A stretch of DNA of 64,000 nt from Ruminococcus sp. (lineage in GTDB: Bacteria; Bacillota; Clostridia; Oscillospirales; Ruminococcaceae): positions 108,026-172,025 of the forward strand of contig JAILFN010000009.1 of assembly GCA_024697545.1 (NCBI GenBank), in the 5' to 3' direction. Positions 14,997 through 24,558 of this stretch are shown here, in pieces. The stretch's first letter is position 1; each line of letters begins with the position of its first letter. The translations under genes and the position numbers were made by a program. Below the pieces are notes generated by a model. It saw only the letters and a list, made by a program, of their open reading frames with translations, did not search any database and was not told the origin of the DNA.

Positions 14997-16367
14997 ATGG
15001 GACTGAATATAGCACTTGACGGGCCTTCAGGCGCGGGCAAATCCACCATCGCGAAGATGGCAGCTAAAAAGCTGGGCTTTGTTTATGTCGATACGGGAGC
15101 GCTCTACCGCTCGATAGCTTACAACGCGCTGAGCCGCGGCATTGACCTTGACGACGCGGGGGCTGTTGCCGATTCTCTCAAAGGGCTCGACTTAAAGCTC
15201 ACATACATAGACGGCGCACAGGCTGTGCTGGCAAACGGCGAGAACGTTTCCGACAAGATACGCACTCCCGAAGTCTCTATGGGCGCTTCAAAAGTCTCGG
15301 CGATACCCGCGGTAAGAGAGTTCCTGCTGGACACACAGCGCAGTATCGCTAAGGAAAATGATATAATAATGGACGGCAGAGACATCGGCACCGTGGTGCT
15401 GCCCGATGCACAGGTAAAGCTTTTCCTTACAGCTTCAGCCGAGGAACGCGCGAACAGGCGCTTCAAAGAATTGCAGGAAAAGGGCGACCCTTCCACCTAT
15501 GAGGAAGTGCTCGCAGACATAAATCAGCGTGACTACAACGACACCCACCGCGAGATAGCTCCCCTGAAACAGGCGGAGGACGCACAGGTGATAGATTCCA
15601 CGCACATGACGATAGATGAGGTAGTTGAAGCTATATGCAAAGCCGCGGAGCAGTCCGACGGCTCAAAAAAAAAATCCGGTAACTTAGTCTCTTCAAGACA
15701 TGAAGACCGCCGCAGCCGTGAGATAATGCCGATACGCCCGATAAGCAAGACGCGGAAGATAAACCCCGTAAGGCAGGCGTTTTACAGCGGCTTCCGTCCC
15801 TTTGTAAGGTTCATTCTCAAACGCTATTTCGAGCTTGAGTTCGAGGGCGTCGAGAACATACCGACCGACGGCGGCAATATATTCGCTTCAAACCACCGCA
15901 GCTACGGCGATCCCGTATTCATAGCCCTTATGACCCGCGTGCCGATAAGCTATATGGCTAAGGAGGAGCTGTTCAAGCAGAACATATTCTTCACGGCGCT
16001 GATAAAGGCGTTCGGGGCGTTCCCCGTCGTTCGCGGCAGCGGCGACACAAAGGTCATCGACACCGCGATAGACAAGCTGGAAAGCGGACGCAACCTTGTC
16101 ATATTCCCCGAAGGCACCCGTTCAAAGGACGGCAAACTCGGCAAGGGCAAGAACGGCGTTGCACTCATCGCGGCTGTGGCGCAGACAAAGGTGGTGCCCG
16201 TCGGGATAAATTTTGAGGGCGAAAAGCTCTCGAAGAAAAAGAAGATAATCGTGCGGTACGGCAAGCCCATCGACCCGAAGGAGTACGGCATAAATGATGC
16301 TTCAACGGGCAATATCAAGAAAATCAAGAAAATAATCATGGAAGAGATTTCCAATCTGGTGAACTAA
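14997..16367 (+). CDS. cmk-plsC: Cytidylate kinase fused to 1-acylglycerol-3-phosphate acyltransferase
   Basis: A 456-residue two-domain protein. Residues 1-222 are a complete CMP kinase: P-loop GPSGAGKS at 9-16, YVDTGALYRSIAYNAL, and DGRDIGTVVLPDA; it phosphorylates CMP/dCMP. Residues about 244-456 are a PlsC-type acyltransferase with NHRSYGDP at 299-306 and FPEGTRS at 370-376, which makes phosphatidate from lysophosphatidate at the membrane. A basic linker joins them and contains a run of ten A at 15665-15674. With nine or eleven A the kinase would end within a few codons, so the fusion depends on this tract. An ATG at 15726 could start a separate acyltransferase but has a poor ribosome binding site. 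It abuts ispH-rpsA with no gap. Confidence 0.9.
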   Translation: MGLNIALDGPSGAGKSTIAKMAAKKLGFVYVDTGALYRSIAYNALSRGIDLDDAGAVADSLKGLDLKLTYIDGAQAVLANGENVSDKIRTPEVSMGASKVSAIPAVREFLLDTQRSIAKENDIIMDGRDIGTVVLPDAQVKLFLTASAEERANRRFKELQEKGDPSTYEEVLADINQRDYNDTHREIAPLKQAEDAQVIDSTHMTIDEVVEAICKAAEQSDGSKKKSGNLVSSRHEDRRSREIMPIRPISKTRKINPVRQAFYSGFRPFVRFILKRYFELEFEGVENIPTDGGNIFASNHRSYGDPVFIALMTRVPISYMAKEELFKQNIFFTALIKAFGAFPVVRGSGDTKVIDTAIDKLESGRNLVIFPEGTRSKDGKLGKGKNGVALIAAVAQTKVVPVGINFEGEKLSKKKKIIVRYGKPIDPKEYGINDASTGNIKKIKKIIMEEISNLVN

Positions 16368-18338
16368 GTGTTAAATGATTGTAAAATTTTAGTCGCAAAG
16401 ACCGCGGGTTTCTGTTTTGGTGTAGACAGAGCCGTAAAAATAGTGTATAATAAATTAGATAGCCGAAATAATGTTGTGACATTGGGTCCTATTATCCATA
16501 ATCGCAATGTCGTTGACGACCTTGAAGCACACGGCTGTAGGGCTGTTGAGCTCGAAGAGGTCGCATCGGGACAGACTGTCATCATACGTTCCCACGGTGT
16601 CGGAAAGCAGGTCTACAAACAGCTTGAAGAGATCGGGGCGGAGATAGTTGACGCTACCTGTCCGTTTGTCAGCCGTATACAGAACATAGCTGCGGAAAAG
16701 ACCGCGGGGGGCTACAGCGTGCTTATCGCAGGCGACGCCGACCACCCCGAGGTGCAGGGCATCAGGGGTTTCTGCAAGGGCGGGACTTTCGTCTTTGCCG
16801 ATGCCGAGAGCCTGAAAGAGCAGCTTTCACAGTTCGGCGCGGAGGATAAACTTTGCGTGCTGTCGCAGACGACTTTCAATAAACGACTTTGGGAGCAGTG
16901 TCGGGAGATCATTGAGAATGAACGCCCAGACGCAGAGGTATTCGATACCATCTGCAATGCTACCGCTGCCAGACAGGCTGAGGCTGAAGACTTAGCAGGT
17001 CAGGCCGATCTGATGATAATTGCCGGGGGCAAACACAGCTCGAATACCCACAAGCTTGTGCAGGTCTGCGAAAAGCACTGCCGCACGGTGCTGGTGGAAA
17101 ACGCCGATGAGCTGAGGGCGCTTTTGGCAGACGAAGACTTTTCGTCAGCAAGATTTATCGGAATATCTGCCGGTGCTTCGACTCCGGCTTATATAATCAA
17201 GGAGGTACAACAGGCCATGAGTGAAATGTTGAACAATGTTGAAGAAGAATTTAATTTTGCAGAGGAAATGGAGAAGACTCTCAAAAAAATACATAAGGGG
17301 ATGAAGGTAGAGGGCATCGTTACCGCTATCGACGCAAACGGCGAAGTAAGCGTAGACATCGGCACCAAGCATACCGGCTATATCAAGCCCGAAGAGCTGA
17401 CCGATGAGCCCGGCAAGAAGTCCGAGGATATCGTTTCCGTCGGCGATACCATCGCCCTTATCGTACTCCAGACCAGCGATGAAAAGGGTATCGTTGAGCT
17501 TTCCAAGAAGAGAGTTGACGCTGTACTCGGTTTCGAGAAGATCGCTGCTGCCAAGGAAGAGAACGCTGTTCTTAGCGGTGTTGTTACCAATATCGTAAAG
17601 GGCGGACTTATCGTATCCTCTAACGGCGTAAGAGTGTTTATCCCCGCTTCTCAGGCTGTACCGCGCGGCGGCGACCTTGAGAGCATGAAGGGCAACACCG
17701 TTGACTTCAAGGTGCTTGAGGTAAACGAGAGCAGACAGAAGGCTGTAGGCTCTATCCGTGCTGTTGAGAGAGAATCAAGAGAAGCTGCCAAGGCTAAGTT
17801 CTTTGAGACCGCTTCCGCAGGCGATGTTATCGTCGGCGAGGTAAAGAGCATCACCGAATACGGCGTATTCGTTGATCTCGGCGGTGTTGACGGACTCGTA
17901 AGAAAGCTCGACCTGAGCTGGAAGCGCATCAAGCATCCTTCCGATGTTGTTTCCGTAGGCGACAAGATCGAAGTTAAGATCAAGGACATCGACGCTGAGA
18001 CAGGCAAGGTTTCCCTTACCTATAAGAAGGAGTCCGAGAATCCCTGGGAGATCTTCAAGAACAACTATGAGATCGGTCAGACCGTTTCCGTTAAGGTAGT
18101 ATCCCTTACTTCCTTCGGTGCGTTTGCTCAGATCATTGACGGCATCGACGGACTTATCCACATCTCTCAGATCGCAGATCGCAGAGTTGACAACGTTGCA
18201 GACGTTCTTTCCGTAGGCGATGAAGTTAACGTTAAGATCACTGATATCGACTATGATAAGAAGAGGATCAGTCTTTCTATCAGGGCTCTGCTTCCTGCTG
18301 ATGGCGAGGCTTATGACGATGAGGAGACCGAGGACTAA
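16368..18338 (+). CDS. ispH-rpsA: IspH (HMBPP reductase) fused to ribosomal protein S1
   Basis: A 656-residue fusion starting at GTG 16368, directly after the previous stop; GGTGA lies six bases upstream. Residues 1-283 are IspH, the last MEP-pathway enzyme, which makes IPP and DMAPP: the three 4Fe-4S cysteines are Cys16, Cys98 and Cys196, with the HMBPP-contacting His44, His76 and His126 and Glu128. Residues about 312-640 hold four S1 RNA-binding domains (312-381, 398-466, 484-553, 570-639). The fusion is known in Clostridia. Codon use turns more biased toward highly expressed codons from about 17220, where the S1 part begins. It ends with a strong terminator. Confidence 0.95.
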   Translation: MLNDCKILVAKTAGFCFGVDRAVKIVYNKLDSRNNVVTLGPIIHNRNVVDDLEAHGCRAVELEEVASGQTVIIRSHGVGKQVYKQLEEIGAEIVDATCPFVSRIQNIAAEKTAGGYSVLIAGDADHPEVQGIRGFCKGGTFVFADAESLKEQLSQFGAEDKLCVLSQTTFNKRLWEQCREIIENERPDAEVFDTICNATAARQAEAEDLAGQADLMIIAGGKHSSNTHKLVQVCEKHCRTVLVENADELRALLADEDFSSARFIGISAGASTPAYIIKEVQQAMSEMLNNVEEEFNFAEEMEKTLKKIHKGMKVEGIVTAIDANGEVSVDIGTKHTGYIKPEELTDEPGKKSEDIVSVGDTIALIVLQTSDEKGIVELSKKRVDAVLGFEKIAAAKEENAVLSGVVTNIVKGGLIVSSNGVRVFIPASQAVPRGGDLESMKGNTVDFKVLEVNESRQKAVGSIRAVERESREAAKAKFFETASAGDVIVGEVKSITEYGVFVDLGGVDGLVRKLDLSWKRIKHPSDVVSVGDKIEVKIKDIDAETGKVSLTYKKESENPWEIFKNNYEIGQTVSVKVVSLTSFGAFAQIIDGIDGLIHISQIADRRVDNVADVLSVGDEVNVKITDIDYDKKRISLSIRALLPADGEAYDDEETED

Positions 18339-18356
18339 TCAGATCGCTGATATAAT

Positions 18357-18387
18357 GCAGGGGGCGTTTGACGCTCCCTGCTTTTTT
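18357..18387 (+). terminator. Terminator of the cmk-plsC/ispH-rpsA operon
   Basis: GCAGGGGGCG (18357-18366) pairs with CGCTCCCTGC (18372-18381), with one mismatch, and is followed by six T. Confidence 0.9.
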
Positions 18388-18490
18388 CCCTAAAAATGGT
18401 TATACCGTTGTACCGATCGGCGGGAAAAAGAAAAAAAGTCCGCCGCTCAAAGGCTTCGGTATGTGACAAACAAAACGAGAGGTTCAAGTT

Positions 18491-20719
18491 ATGGAAGAGA
18501 AAAGGTATCCCGCAAGGGATACGGACAGGAGAAAGCGCAGCAAGAAAAAAAAGAAAGCTCACGTTAACCCCGTTGTCCGTATACTCAGGATATTCGGAAC
18601 GCTTGTGCTGTCGGTGATAATGATAGTTATCATCACGGGCTCCATCTTCGCGACGGCGCTTACCATATATATCCTGAATTTCGCTGATACGACTACCACC
18701 ATCAGCCTTGATGAAGAGGTCGTTATCAGCAACGTTTCGAGGTTCTTCTACCGTAATCCCGATTACGATGAGGAGGATCCCGATTCTGAGGAATGGATAC
18801 TCTACTACGGCATGAAAAATCCCGTAAGGAGATCCGTCTGGGTAGACCTCGATCAGGTGCCCGAACACGTCCGCGATGCTTTTGTTTACACCGAGGACGA
18901 AAGATTCTACACCCACGATGGTGTTGACTTCAAGCGTACCTTCGTGGCTATCGCAAGAACGCTGCTGGGCGTTAAGCAGGGTGGTTCGACCATCACTCAG
19001 CAGACGATAAAGAATATCACCCACGACGATGAAGCGCTGGGCACCAAGGGTGTTGAGCGTAAGATCCGAGAGATATTCCGAGCGATAAACGTCGAGAAGA
19101 TCTACACCAAGGAAGATATACTTGAGGCTTACCTCAATGTTATACCTTTCACAACATCGGTAAATGATATCGTAGGTATTCAGGCGGCAGCAAACTTCTA
19201 CTTCAAAAAGGACGTTTCCGAACTGAATTACGCCGAAGGCGCGGCACTTGCGGGTATGCTTTCATACCCCTTCCGCGACAACCCGCTGGAACACCCTAAG
19301 AATAACCGCAGACGTCTTAACTATGCGCTTGATAATATGCTGCAAAACGGTGCCCTCTCAGATGACGAGTGGGAGCTTGCACAGAAGCAGGCTGATGAAC
19401 TTCAGGTCTACGGCGACATTACCTTCACCAGTGTTGAAGAAGAGCAGGATATCCCCGAGGATCAGGGCGTTACCTCATGGTTCATGGACGCTGCTATCAA
19501 TCAGGCGGTAGATCTGATATCCGAGGAAACGGGCATCACCTACGAGGCTGCCGAGGAAAGACTCCGTCAGGGCGGCTATGATATCTACACCACCGTTGAT
19601 ATCAATATGCAGAAAAAGATGGAAAAGAAGATGCGCGACAAGTCGAACTTCCAGACATGGACCTTCGACAAGGATAAGCTCCAGTCGGGATTTGTGGCTA
19701 TCGACTACACGGGACAGGTGCTTTGCAACGTAAGCTCGCGCTCAAAGAAAAAGGAATCAAGATGCTATAACCTTGTTTCACAGGGTATGCGTTCGCCCGG
19801 TTCCTGCATGAAGCCTATCGCTTCATATGCGCCCGCGCTGGATCAGGATCTTATCACATTCTCATCCTTCATCAACGACAGTCCTATCCGTGTTGACGCG
19901 GATAACGATGGTCTTGAAGAGCAGTGGCCTGTAAACTACTCGGAATACGGCGAGAGTGCCAACTGGTCTATGAAGGATATCCCCACATGGAACATGATCG
20001 CAAGATCGCTCAATACCGCCCCCGCAAGACTGGTGCAGCAGATGAGCCCCGAGTATTGCTTCAACTTCCTGAAGGAAAAGCTTGATATCACCACCCTTGA
20101 GGACGCTGATATGGGCTATTCGGGTATGACCGTCGGCGGTCTGACCCACGGTCTGCATTTGCAGGAGCTTGCAGGCGCTTACATGATCTTCGGAAACGGC
20201 GGCAAAAAGTATGAGCTGACCTACATCTCAAAGATCGAGCAGGCGGATGGCGAGGTGCTTTATGAGCACGGCGACGGCTTTAAGCAGGCTATCAGCGAGG
20301 ACTCGGCTTATATCATGAACAAAATGATGCAGCGCGTTGTCACCGATTCAAACGGTACAGGCAGATACGCAAAGCTCAAGAATACCGTGCTGGCGGCTAA
20401 GACGGGTACATCGTCCGACTGGGTCGATCTGAACTTCGTCGGAGTATCGCCCGATTATGTCAGCGCTGTATGGATAGGTTACTCAAAGTGGAAGAAGATC
20501 CCCACCGATCAGTATCAGAACATCGGTGAGATCTGGAAGAATCTCTTCGGCGACTTCTGCGAGAACGAACCGAACCATGACTTTAAAAAGCCCGATACCG
20601 TTCAGGAGCTGAAATACTGCACCGCTACCGGCTACATCGCAGGCTACGGCTGCGGCTCCACCGACATCGGATACTACAAGGATTCTTATATCCCCCAGAC
20701 CTGCTCCGGCTGGCACTAA
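18491..20719 (+). CDS. Class A penicillin-binding protein (PBP1A type)
   Basis: A 742-residue bifunctional murein synthase. A very basic cytoplasmic head (residues 1-28) and one membrane helix (about 34-60) are followed by the GT51 glycosyltransferase domain, with catalytic Glu135 in TEDERFYTHDGVD and the GGSTITQQTIKN motif. The transpeptidase domain has SxxK at Ser438-Lys441 (GSCMKP), SxN at Ser506-Asn508, and KTGTS from Lys637. It polymerises and cross-links peptidoglycan outside the membrane. GAGAGG precedes ATG 18491. It is a single gene between two terminators. Two hairpins follow, and one of them may form a leader for the next gene. Confidence 0.95.
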   Translation: MEEKRYPARDTDRRKRSKKKKKAHVNPVVRILRIFGTLVLSVIMIVIITGSIFATALTIYILNFADTTTTISLDEEVVISNVSRFFYRNPDYDEEDPDSEEWILYYGMKNPVRRSVWVDLDQVPEHVRDAFVYTEDERFYTHDGVDFKRTFVAIARTLLGVKQGGSTITQQTIKNITHDDEALGTKGVERKIREIFRAINVEKIYTKEDILEAYLNVIPFTTSVNDIVGIQAAANFYFKKDVSELNYAEGAALAGMLSYPFRDNPLEHPKNNRRRLNYALDNMLQNGALSDDEWELAQKQADELQVYGDITFTSVEEEQDIPEDQGVTSWFMDAAINQAVDLISEETGITYEAAEERLRQGGYDIYTTVDINMQKKMEKKMRDKSNFQTWTFDKDKLQSGFVAIDYTGQVLCNVSSRSKKKESRCYNLVSQGMRSPGSCMKPIASYAPALDQDLITFSSFINDSPIRVDADNDGLEEQWPVNYSEYGESANWSMKDIPTWNMIARSLNTAPARLVQQMSPEYCFNFLKEKLDITTLEDADMGYSGMTVGGLTHGLHLQELAGAYMIFGNGGKKYELTYISKIEQADGEVLYEHGDGFKQAISEDSAYIMNKMMQRVVTDSNGTGRYAKLKNTVLAAKTGTSSDWVDLNFVGVSPDYVSAVWIGYSKWKKIPTDQYQNIGEIWKNLFGDFCENEPNHDFKKPDTVQELKYCTATGYIAGYGCGSTDIGYYKDSYIPQTCSGWH

Positions 20720-20725
20720 GGGACT

Positions 20726-20856
20726 GCGGGCTGCCCCGCAAAAAGTTTGAAAAAAGCCCGCATAAGGCTCAGCAGTCTGTGCGGCGGTATATCGACACAA
20801 CAAGGGCTGCTGTGAATTCGTAGGCAAGGTTCTACCTACGGCGGGCAGCCCTTTTA
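20726..20856 (+). promoter_or_regulatory. Terminator with alternative pairing upstream of the RNA methyltransferase
   Basis: AAGGGCTGC (20802-20810) pairs with GCAGCCCTT (20845-20853), enclosing a second hairpin CGTAGG/CCTACG, and is followed by TTTATT: an intrinsic terminator ending about 20 bases before the next ATG. The upstream sequence GGGCTGCC (20728-20735) can pair with the same right arm, GGCAGCCC (20844-20851). Another pairing, TGCGGGCT (20726-20733) with AGCCCGCA (20755-20762), is also possible. This may simply be the pbp terminator, or an attenuator with an anti-terminator. Confidence 0.5.
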
Positions 20857-20874
20857 TTATGCAAGAGGTAATTT

Positions 20875-21990
20875 ATGGAAGAAATAAGATTCTGCTGTCC
20901 CTGTCATTTCGGGCTTGAAAGCGTGCTGAAATTTGAAGTCGGCAGGCTGAATGTGACGGGTATAGAAGTCACCGACGGAAAGGTATGCTTTGAGGGCGAC
21001 CCTGCCGTGATCGCGAAAGCTAACATACGCCTTGCCACCGCAGAGCGCGTGCTGATAGAGCTTGGGCGTTTTCGCGCCGAGACCTTTGAGCAGCTGTTCG
21101 AGGGCGTGGCTTCGCTGCCGCTTGAACGCTACATCGGCAGGACAGATGCCTTCCCAGTCAAGGGTCACAGCTTAAACTCAAAGCTGCACAGCGTCCCGCA
21201 CTGCCAGTCGATAATCAAAAAGGCAGCCTGCAAGCGGCTGGGGCAGCGCTACGGCATCGAATGGTTCGAGGAAACAGGCGCTGTGCATCAGCTGCAATTC
21301 CAGATAATGAAGGACATATGCACCCTTTACCTCGACACGAGCGGCGCGGGGCTGCACAAGCGCGGCTACCGCAAAAACTCTAACGCCGCACCCATCAAGG
21401 AAACTCTCGCCGCGGGGATAATCGACCTCGCGAGGGTGCGCCCCGACAGCATCGTCTGCGACCCCATGTGCGGCTCGGGCACGCTGCTTATCGAAGCGGC
21501 TTACAAGGCGCTGAGAGTAGCCCCGGGACTGAAGCGCAGCTTTGCCGCCGAAAAATGGCAGCAGCTTCCCGCCGAGCTCTGGAAAAAGGAACGCGCAGCC
21601 GCGATAGCCGACATCGACCACGAGGGCAGCTTCAAGGCTTACGGCAGCGACATCGACCCGCTTGCCATCGACCTGAGCGTTGAGAACGCACGCAAGGCGG
21701 GAGTCGGCTCAAAGATAGCCTTCCGCGAGCTTGACGTAAACGAGTTCACTCCCCGCGAGGGCGCAGTAACGGTGGTCAACCCGCCATATGGCGAGAGACT
21801 TCTTGAAATAAAGGAAGCGCAGGAGCTTTACAAGCGCCTCGGCGAGCGTCTTCGCCCCGACAGGCAGCACCCTGCCGTTATAATCTCGCCCGACGAGGAA
21901 TTTGAGAAATACTTCGGCAAGCAGGCGGACAAAAAGCGTAAGCTCTACAACGGCATGATAAAGTGCGACCTTTATATGTATTTTAAGTGA
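20875..21990 (+). CDS. THUMP-domain rRNA (guanine-N2) methyltransferase, RlmL/YpsC type
   Basis: A 371-residue class I SAM methyltransferase. The N-terminal half (residues 1-155) is the ferredoxin-like plus THUMP RNA-binding region (EEIRFCCPCHFGLESVLKFE). The catalytic half has DPMCGSGTLLIEAAYKA as motif I and VVNPPYGERL as the N6/N2-methylase NPPY motif. Relatives methylate a guanine in 23S rRNA; E. coli has a longer RlmKL fusion, and this is the short Firmicutes form. AAGAGGT precedes ATG 20875, right after the terminator-like hairpin. The HAD gene follows after nine bases, so rlm-HAD-asnB form an operon. Confidence 0.92.
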   Translation: MEEIRFCCPCHFGLESVLKFEVGRLNVTGIEVTDGKVCFEGDPAVIAKANIRLATAERVLIELGRFRAETFEQLFEGVASLPLERYIGRTDAFPVKGHSLNSKLHSVPHCQSIIKKAACKRLGQRYGIEWFEETGAVHQLQFQIMKDICTLYLDTSGAGLHKRGYRKNSNAAPIKETLAAGIIDLARVRPDSIVCDPMCGSGTLLIEAAYKALRVAPGLKRSFAAEKWQQLPAELWKKERAAAIADIDHEGSFKAYGSDIDPLAIDLSVENARKAGVGSKIAFRELDVNEFTPREGAVTVVNPPYGERLLEIKEAQELYKRLGERLRPDRQHPAVIISPDEEFEKYFGKQADKKRKLYNGMIKCDLYMYFK

Positions 21991-21999
21991 GGAAGACCT

Positions 22000-22671
22000 A
22001 TGGAAAAGAAAATACGCGCAGTTGTGTTTGACATGGACGGCGTTCTGTTCGACACCGAAAACCTCTGCATCAATTCATGGCGGGTGATAGCAAAGCGCCA
22101 CGGGCTTGAAGGCATCGACGAGGTGAACTACCGCTGCATCGGAAGAACAGTCGAGGACACACGGCGGATACTCTATGAAGCCTACCCCGACAAGGATATG
22201 GCGGCGATACACGACGAGCGCCGCGCCTATGAACGCAGGATCATCGCCGAGAAGGGCGTGCCGCTGAAGCCTTTCGCGGGGGATATCCTTAAAGCACTGA
22301 AGAAGCCGGGCGTGCTGATAGGGCTTGCCTCCTCAACGCGGCAAGCAACTGTTGAGCCTGAGCTGAGATCCGTCGGCTTTTATGATTACTTTGATACCAT
22401 CGTCTGCGGAGATATGATAGAGCGCAGCAAGCCGCACCCCGATATATACATAGCGGCGTGCGAAAGGCTCGGAGTAAGCCCTGCGGACGCGGCGGCTGTT
22501 GAGGACAGCTTCAACGGCATACGCTCGGCAAAGGCTGCGGGAATGATGACCGTTATGGTGCCCGACATCATTCAGCCGGATGATGATATACTAAAAAGCG
22601 TTGATTTCCTGTGCAGCGACCTTTCCGAAGCGGGAAAACAGCTGCTCGGGCTTATTGATATGGAGGGATAA
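22000..22671 (+). CDS. HAD-family phosphatase/phosphomutase
   Basis: A 223-residue HAD hydrolase of subfamily I. Motif I is FDMDGVLFDTE (nucleophile Asp and acid/base Asp), motif II is LASSTRQ, and the C-terminal EDSFNGIRSAKAAGM carries the Mg-binding acidic residues. A helical cap lies between motifs I and II, as in beta-phosphoglucomutase and related sugar phosphatases. Substrate not identifiable. It sits between the rRNA methyltransferase and asnB, nine and three bases away, so it is translated from the same message. Confidence 0.88.
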   Translation: MEKKIRAVVFDMDGVLFDTENLCINSWRVIAKRHGLEGIDEVNYRCIGRTVEDTRRILYEAYPDKDMAAIHDERRAYERRIIAEKGVPLKPFAGDILKALKKPGVLIGLASSTRQATVEPELRSVGFYDYFDTIVCGDMIERSKPHPDIYIAACERLGVSPADAAAVEDSFNGIRSAKAAGMMTVMVPDIIQPDDDILKSVDFLCSDLSEAGKQLLGLIDMEG

Positions 22672-22674
22672 CTT

Positions 22675-24519
22675 ATGTGCGGATTTGTCGGATTCACAAA
22701 TTACATCGACGGCGCAGAGAACACCGTTGAGAAAATGATGGACAGGATAGCTCACCGAGGTCCCGATCAGGCGGGAAAGTTCGTTGATGAAAACGTTGCT
22801 ATGGGCTTTCGCAGGCTTTCGATAATCGACCTTTCCGAGGCGGGAAGCCAGCCTATGACCAACGAGGACGGCAGCATCGTCATCACCTTCAACGGCGAGA
22901 TATACAACTTCCGAGAGCTGAGAGAACAGCTCATCGAGGCTGGGCACAAGTTCAAAAGCTCCGCCGACACCGAGGTGCTTATCCACGGCTACGAGGAATG
23001 GGGACGCGAGCCGCTGCTTGACCGCCTGCGCGGAATGTTCGCATTCGTGATATACGACAAGAACAAGGGCAGGCTGTTCGGCGCAAGGGATTATTTCGGC
23101 ATAAAGCCGCTCTACTACGGCAGATTCGGCAGGACGCTCATGTGGGGAAGCGAGATCAAGAGCTTTCTCGACCACCCGCAGTTCGTCAAGGAGCTGAACA
23201 CCGACACGCTGGAAACTTACCTTACCTTCCAGTACTCCCCCACCGCAGATACCTTCTTTAAGAACGTATACAAGCTGCCCGCCGCCCACTGCTTTACCTA
23301 CGACCTCACCGACGGTGAGCTTGACGTTAAGCGCTACTGGGAGGTGAAGTTCACCCCCGATGAAAAGCCGACGCTGGAAAACTGGGTGGAGGATATCACG
23401 AACACATTCAAAAACAGCGTTGAAGCGCACAAGATCGCCGACGTTGAGGTAGGCTCCTTCCTTTCAAGCGGCGTTGATTCAAGCTATGTGGCGGCTGTCG
23501 CAAACGTTGACAAGACCTTTACCGTAGGCTTCGGCGAGGACGAAAAGTACAACGAGATAGGCTACGCCAAGGAGTTCTCAAAGTACATCGGAAAGGTAAA
23601 CAACTCCCGCGTGATCTCTCCCGAGGATTACTGGGAGAACTTCGCGAAGATACAGTACCACATGGACGAACCGCTCGCAGACCCCTCTGCTGTCGCACTC
23701 TTCTTTGTATGCAAGCTGGCGGCGGAGCAGGTTAAGGTAGTGCTTTCGGGCGAGGGCGCTGACGAGATATTCGGCGGCTATAACATCTACCACAACCCCG
23801 ACGACATGGCGGCTTACGAAAGGATACCCAAGGTAATAAGAAAGGCGGCAGGCGCTGCGGCTTCGCATCTGCCCAAAAAGCACGGCGTGAACTTCCTTAT
23901 CCGCGGCTCGCAGGATCTCAGGGAGCGCTTCATCGGAAACGCATATATGTTCACCCCAGCCGAGCGCAAGGAGCTGCTAAAGATAAAGACCAACGCCCCC
24001 GACCCCACCGCCATAACAAAGCCGTTCTACGACAAGTCGGCTGACAACGATCAGGTCACACAGATGCAGTACCTGGACCTGCACCTCTGGATGACGGGTG
24101 ATATACTGCTCAAAGCCGACAAGATGTCAATGGCGCACTCGCTTGAGCTAAGAGTTCCCTTCCTTGACAGAAAGGTGATGGAGCTTGCAGAGCGCATACC
24201 CAAGAGATTCCGCGTCACCGACGAGAACACGAAGTATGCGATGCGCGTGGCGGCACTCAAAGCCTGCCCGCCGCAGACCGCCAACAAGAAAAAGCTCGGC
24301 TTCCCCGTGCCTACGAGGGTATGGCTCAAAGAGGACGAATATTATAACATAGTCCGCAAAAAGTTTGAGTCCGAAGATTCCCGCAAATTCTTCAACACCG
24401 AAAAGCTTGTGGCGCTGCTCGACGACCACCGCGCAGGCAGGTACGACTACTCCCGCAAAATCTGGACGGTATTCACATTCCTTGTATGGTATGACGTTTA
24501 CTTCAACAAAGAGGTGTGA
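22675..24519 (+). CDS. asnB: Asparagine synthase (glutamine-hydrolysing)
   Basis: A 614-residue protein. Met1 is followed by Cys2 (MCGFVGFTN), the N-terminal nucleophile of class II glutamine amidotransferases after Met removal; RGPDQAG and FNGEIYNFRELR are further amidotransferase motifs. The C-terminal half is the ATP-pyrophosphatase synthase domain with the SSGVDSSYVA loop near residue 262. It makes asparagine from aspartate, glutamine and ATP. AsnB paralogues can also amidate cell-wall diaminopimelate, so the true substrate is open. GGAGGG precedes ATG 22675. Two regulatory elements, a promoter and a terminator, overlap downstream. Confidence 0.93.
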   Translation: MCGFVGFTNYIDGAENTVEKMMDRIAHRGPDQAGKFVDENVAMGFRRLSIIDLSEAGSQPMTNEDGSIVITFNGEIYNFRELREQLIEAGHKFKSSADTEVLIHGYEEWGREPLLDRLRGMFAFVIYDKNKGRLFGARDYFGIKPLYYGRFGRTLMWGSEIKSFLDHPQFVKELNTDTLETYLTFQYSPTADTFFKNVYKLPAAHCFTYDLTDGELDVKRYWEVKFTPDEKPTLENWVEDITNTFKNSVEAHKIADVEVGSFLSSGVDSSYVAAVANVDKTFTVGFGEDEKYNEIGYAKEFSKYIGKVNNSRVISPEDYWENFAKIQYHMDEPLADPSAVALFFVCKLAAEQVKVVLSGEGADEIFGGYNIYHNPDDMAAYERIPKVIRKAAGAAASHLPKKHGVNFLIRGSQDLRERFIGNAYMFTPAERKELLKIKTNAPDPTAITKPFYDKSADNDQVTQMQYLDLHLWMTGDILLKADKMSMAHSLELRVPFLDRKVMELAERIPKRFRVTDENTKYAMRVAALKACPPQTANKKKLGFPVPTRVWLKEDEYYNIVRKKFESEDSRKFFNTEKLVALLDDHRAGRYDYSRKIWTVFTFLVWYDVYFNKEV

Positions 24520-24558
24520 TTTTTCATCACATTTTCAATCGGCTTACACAATGCGGTC

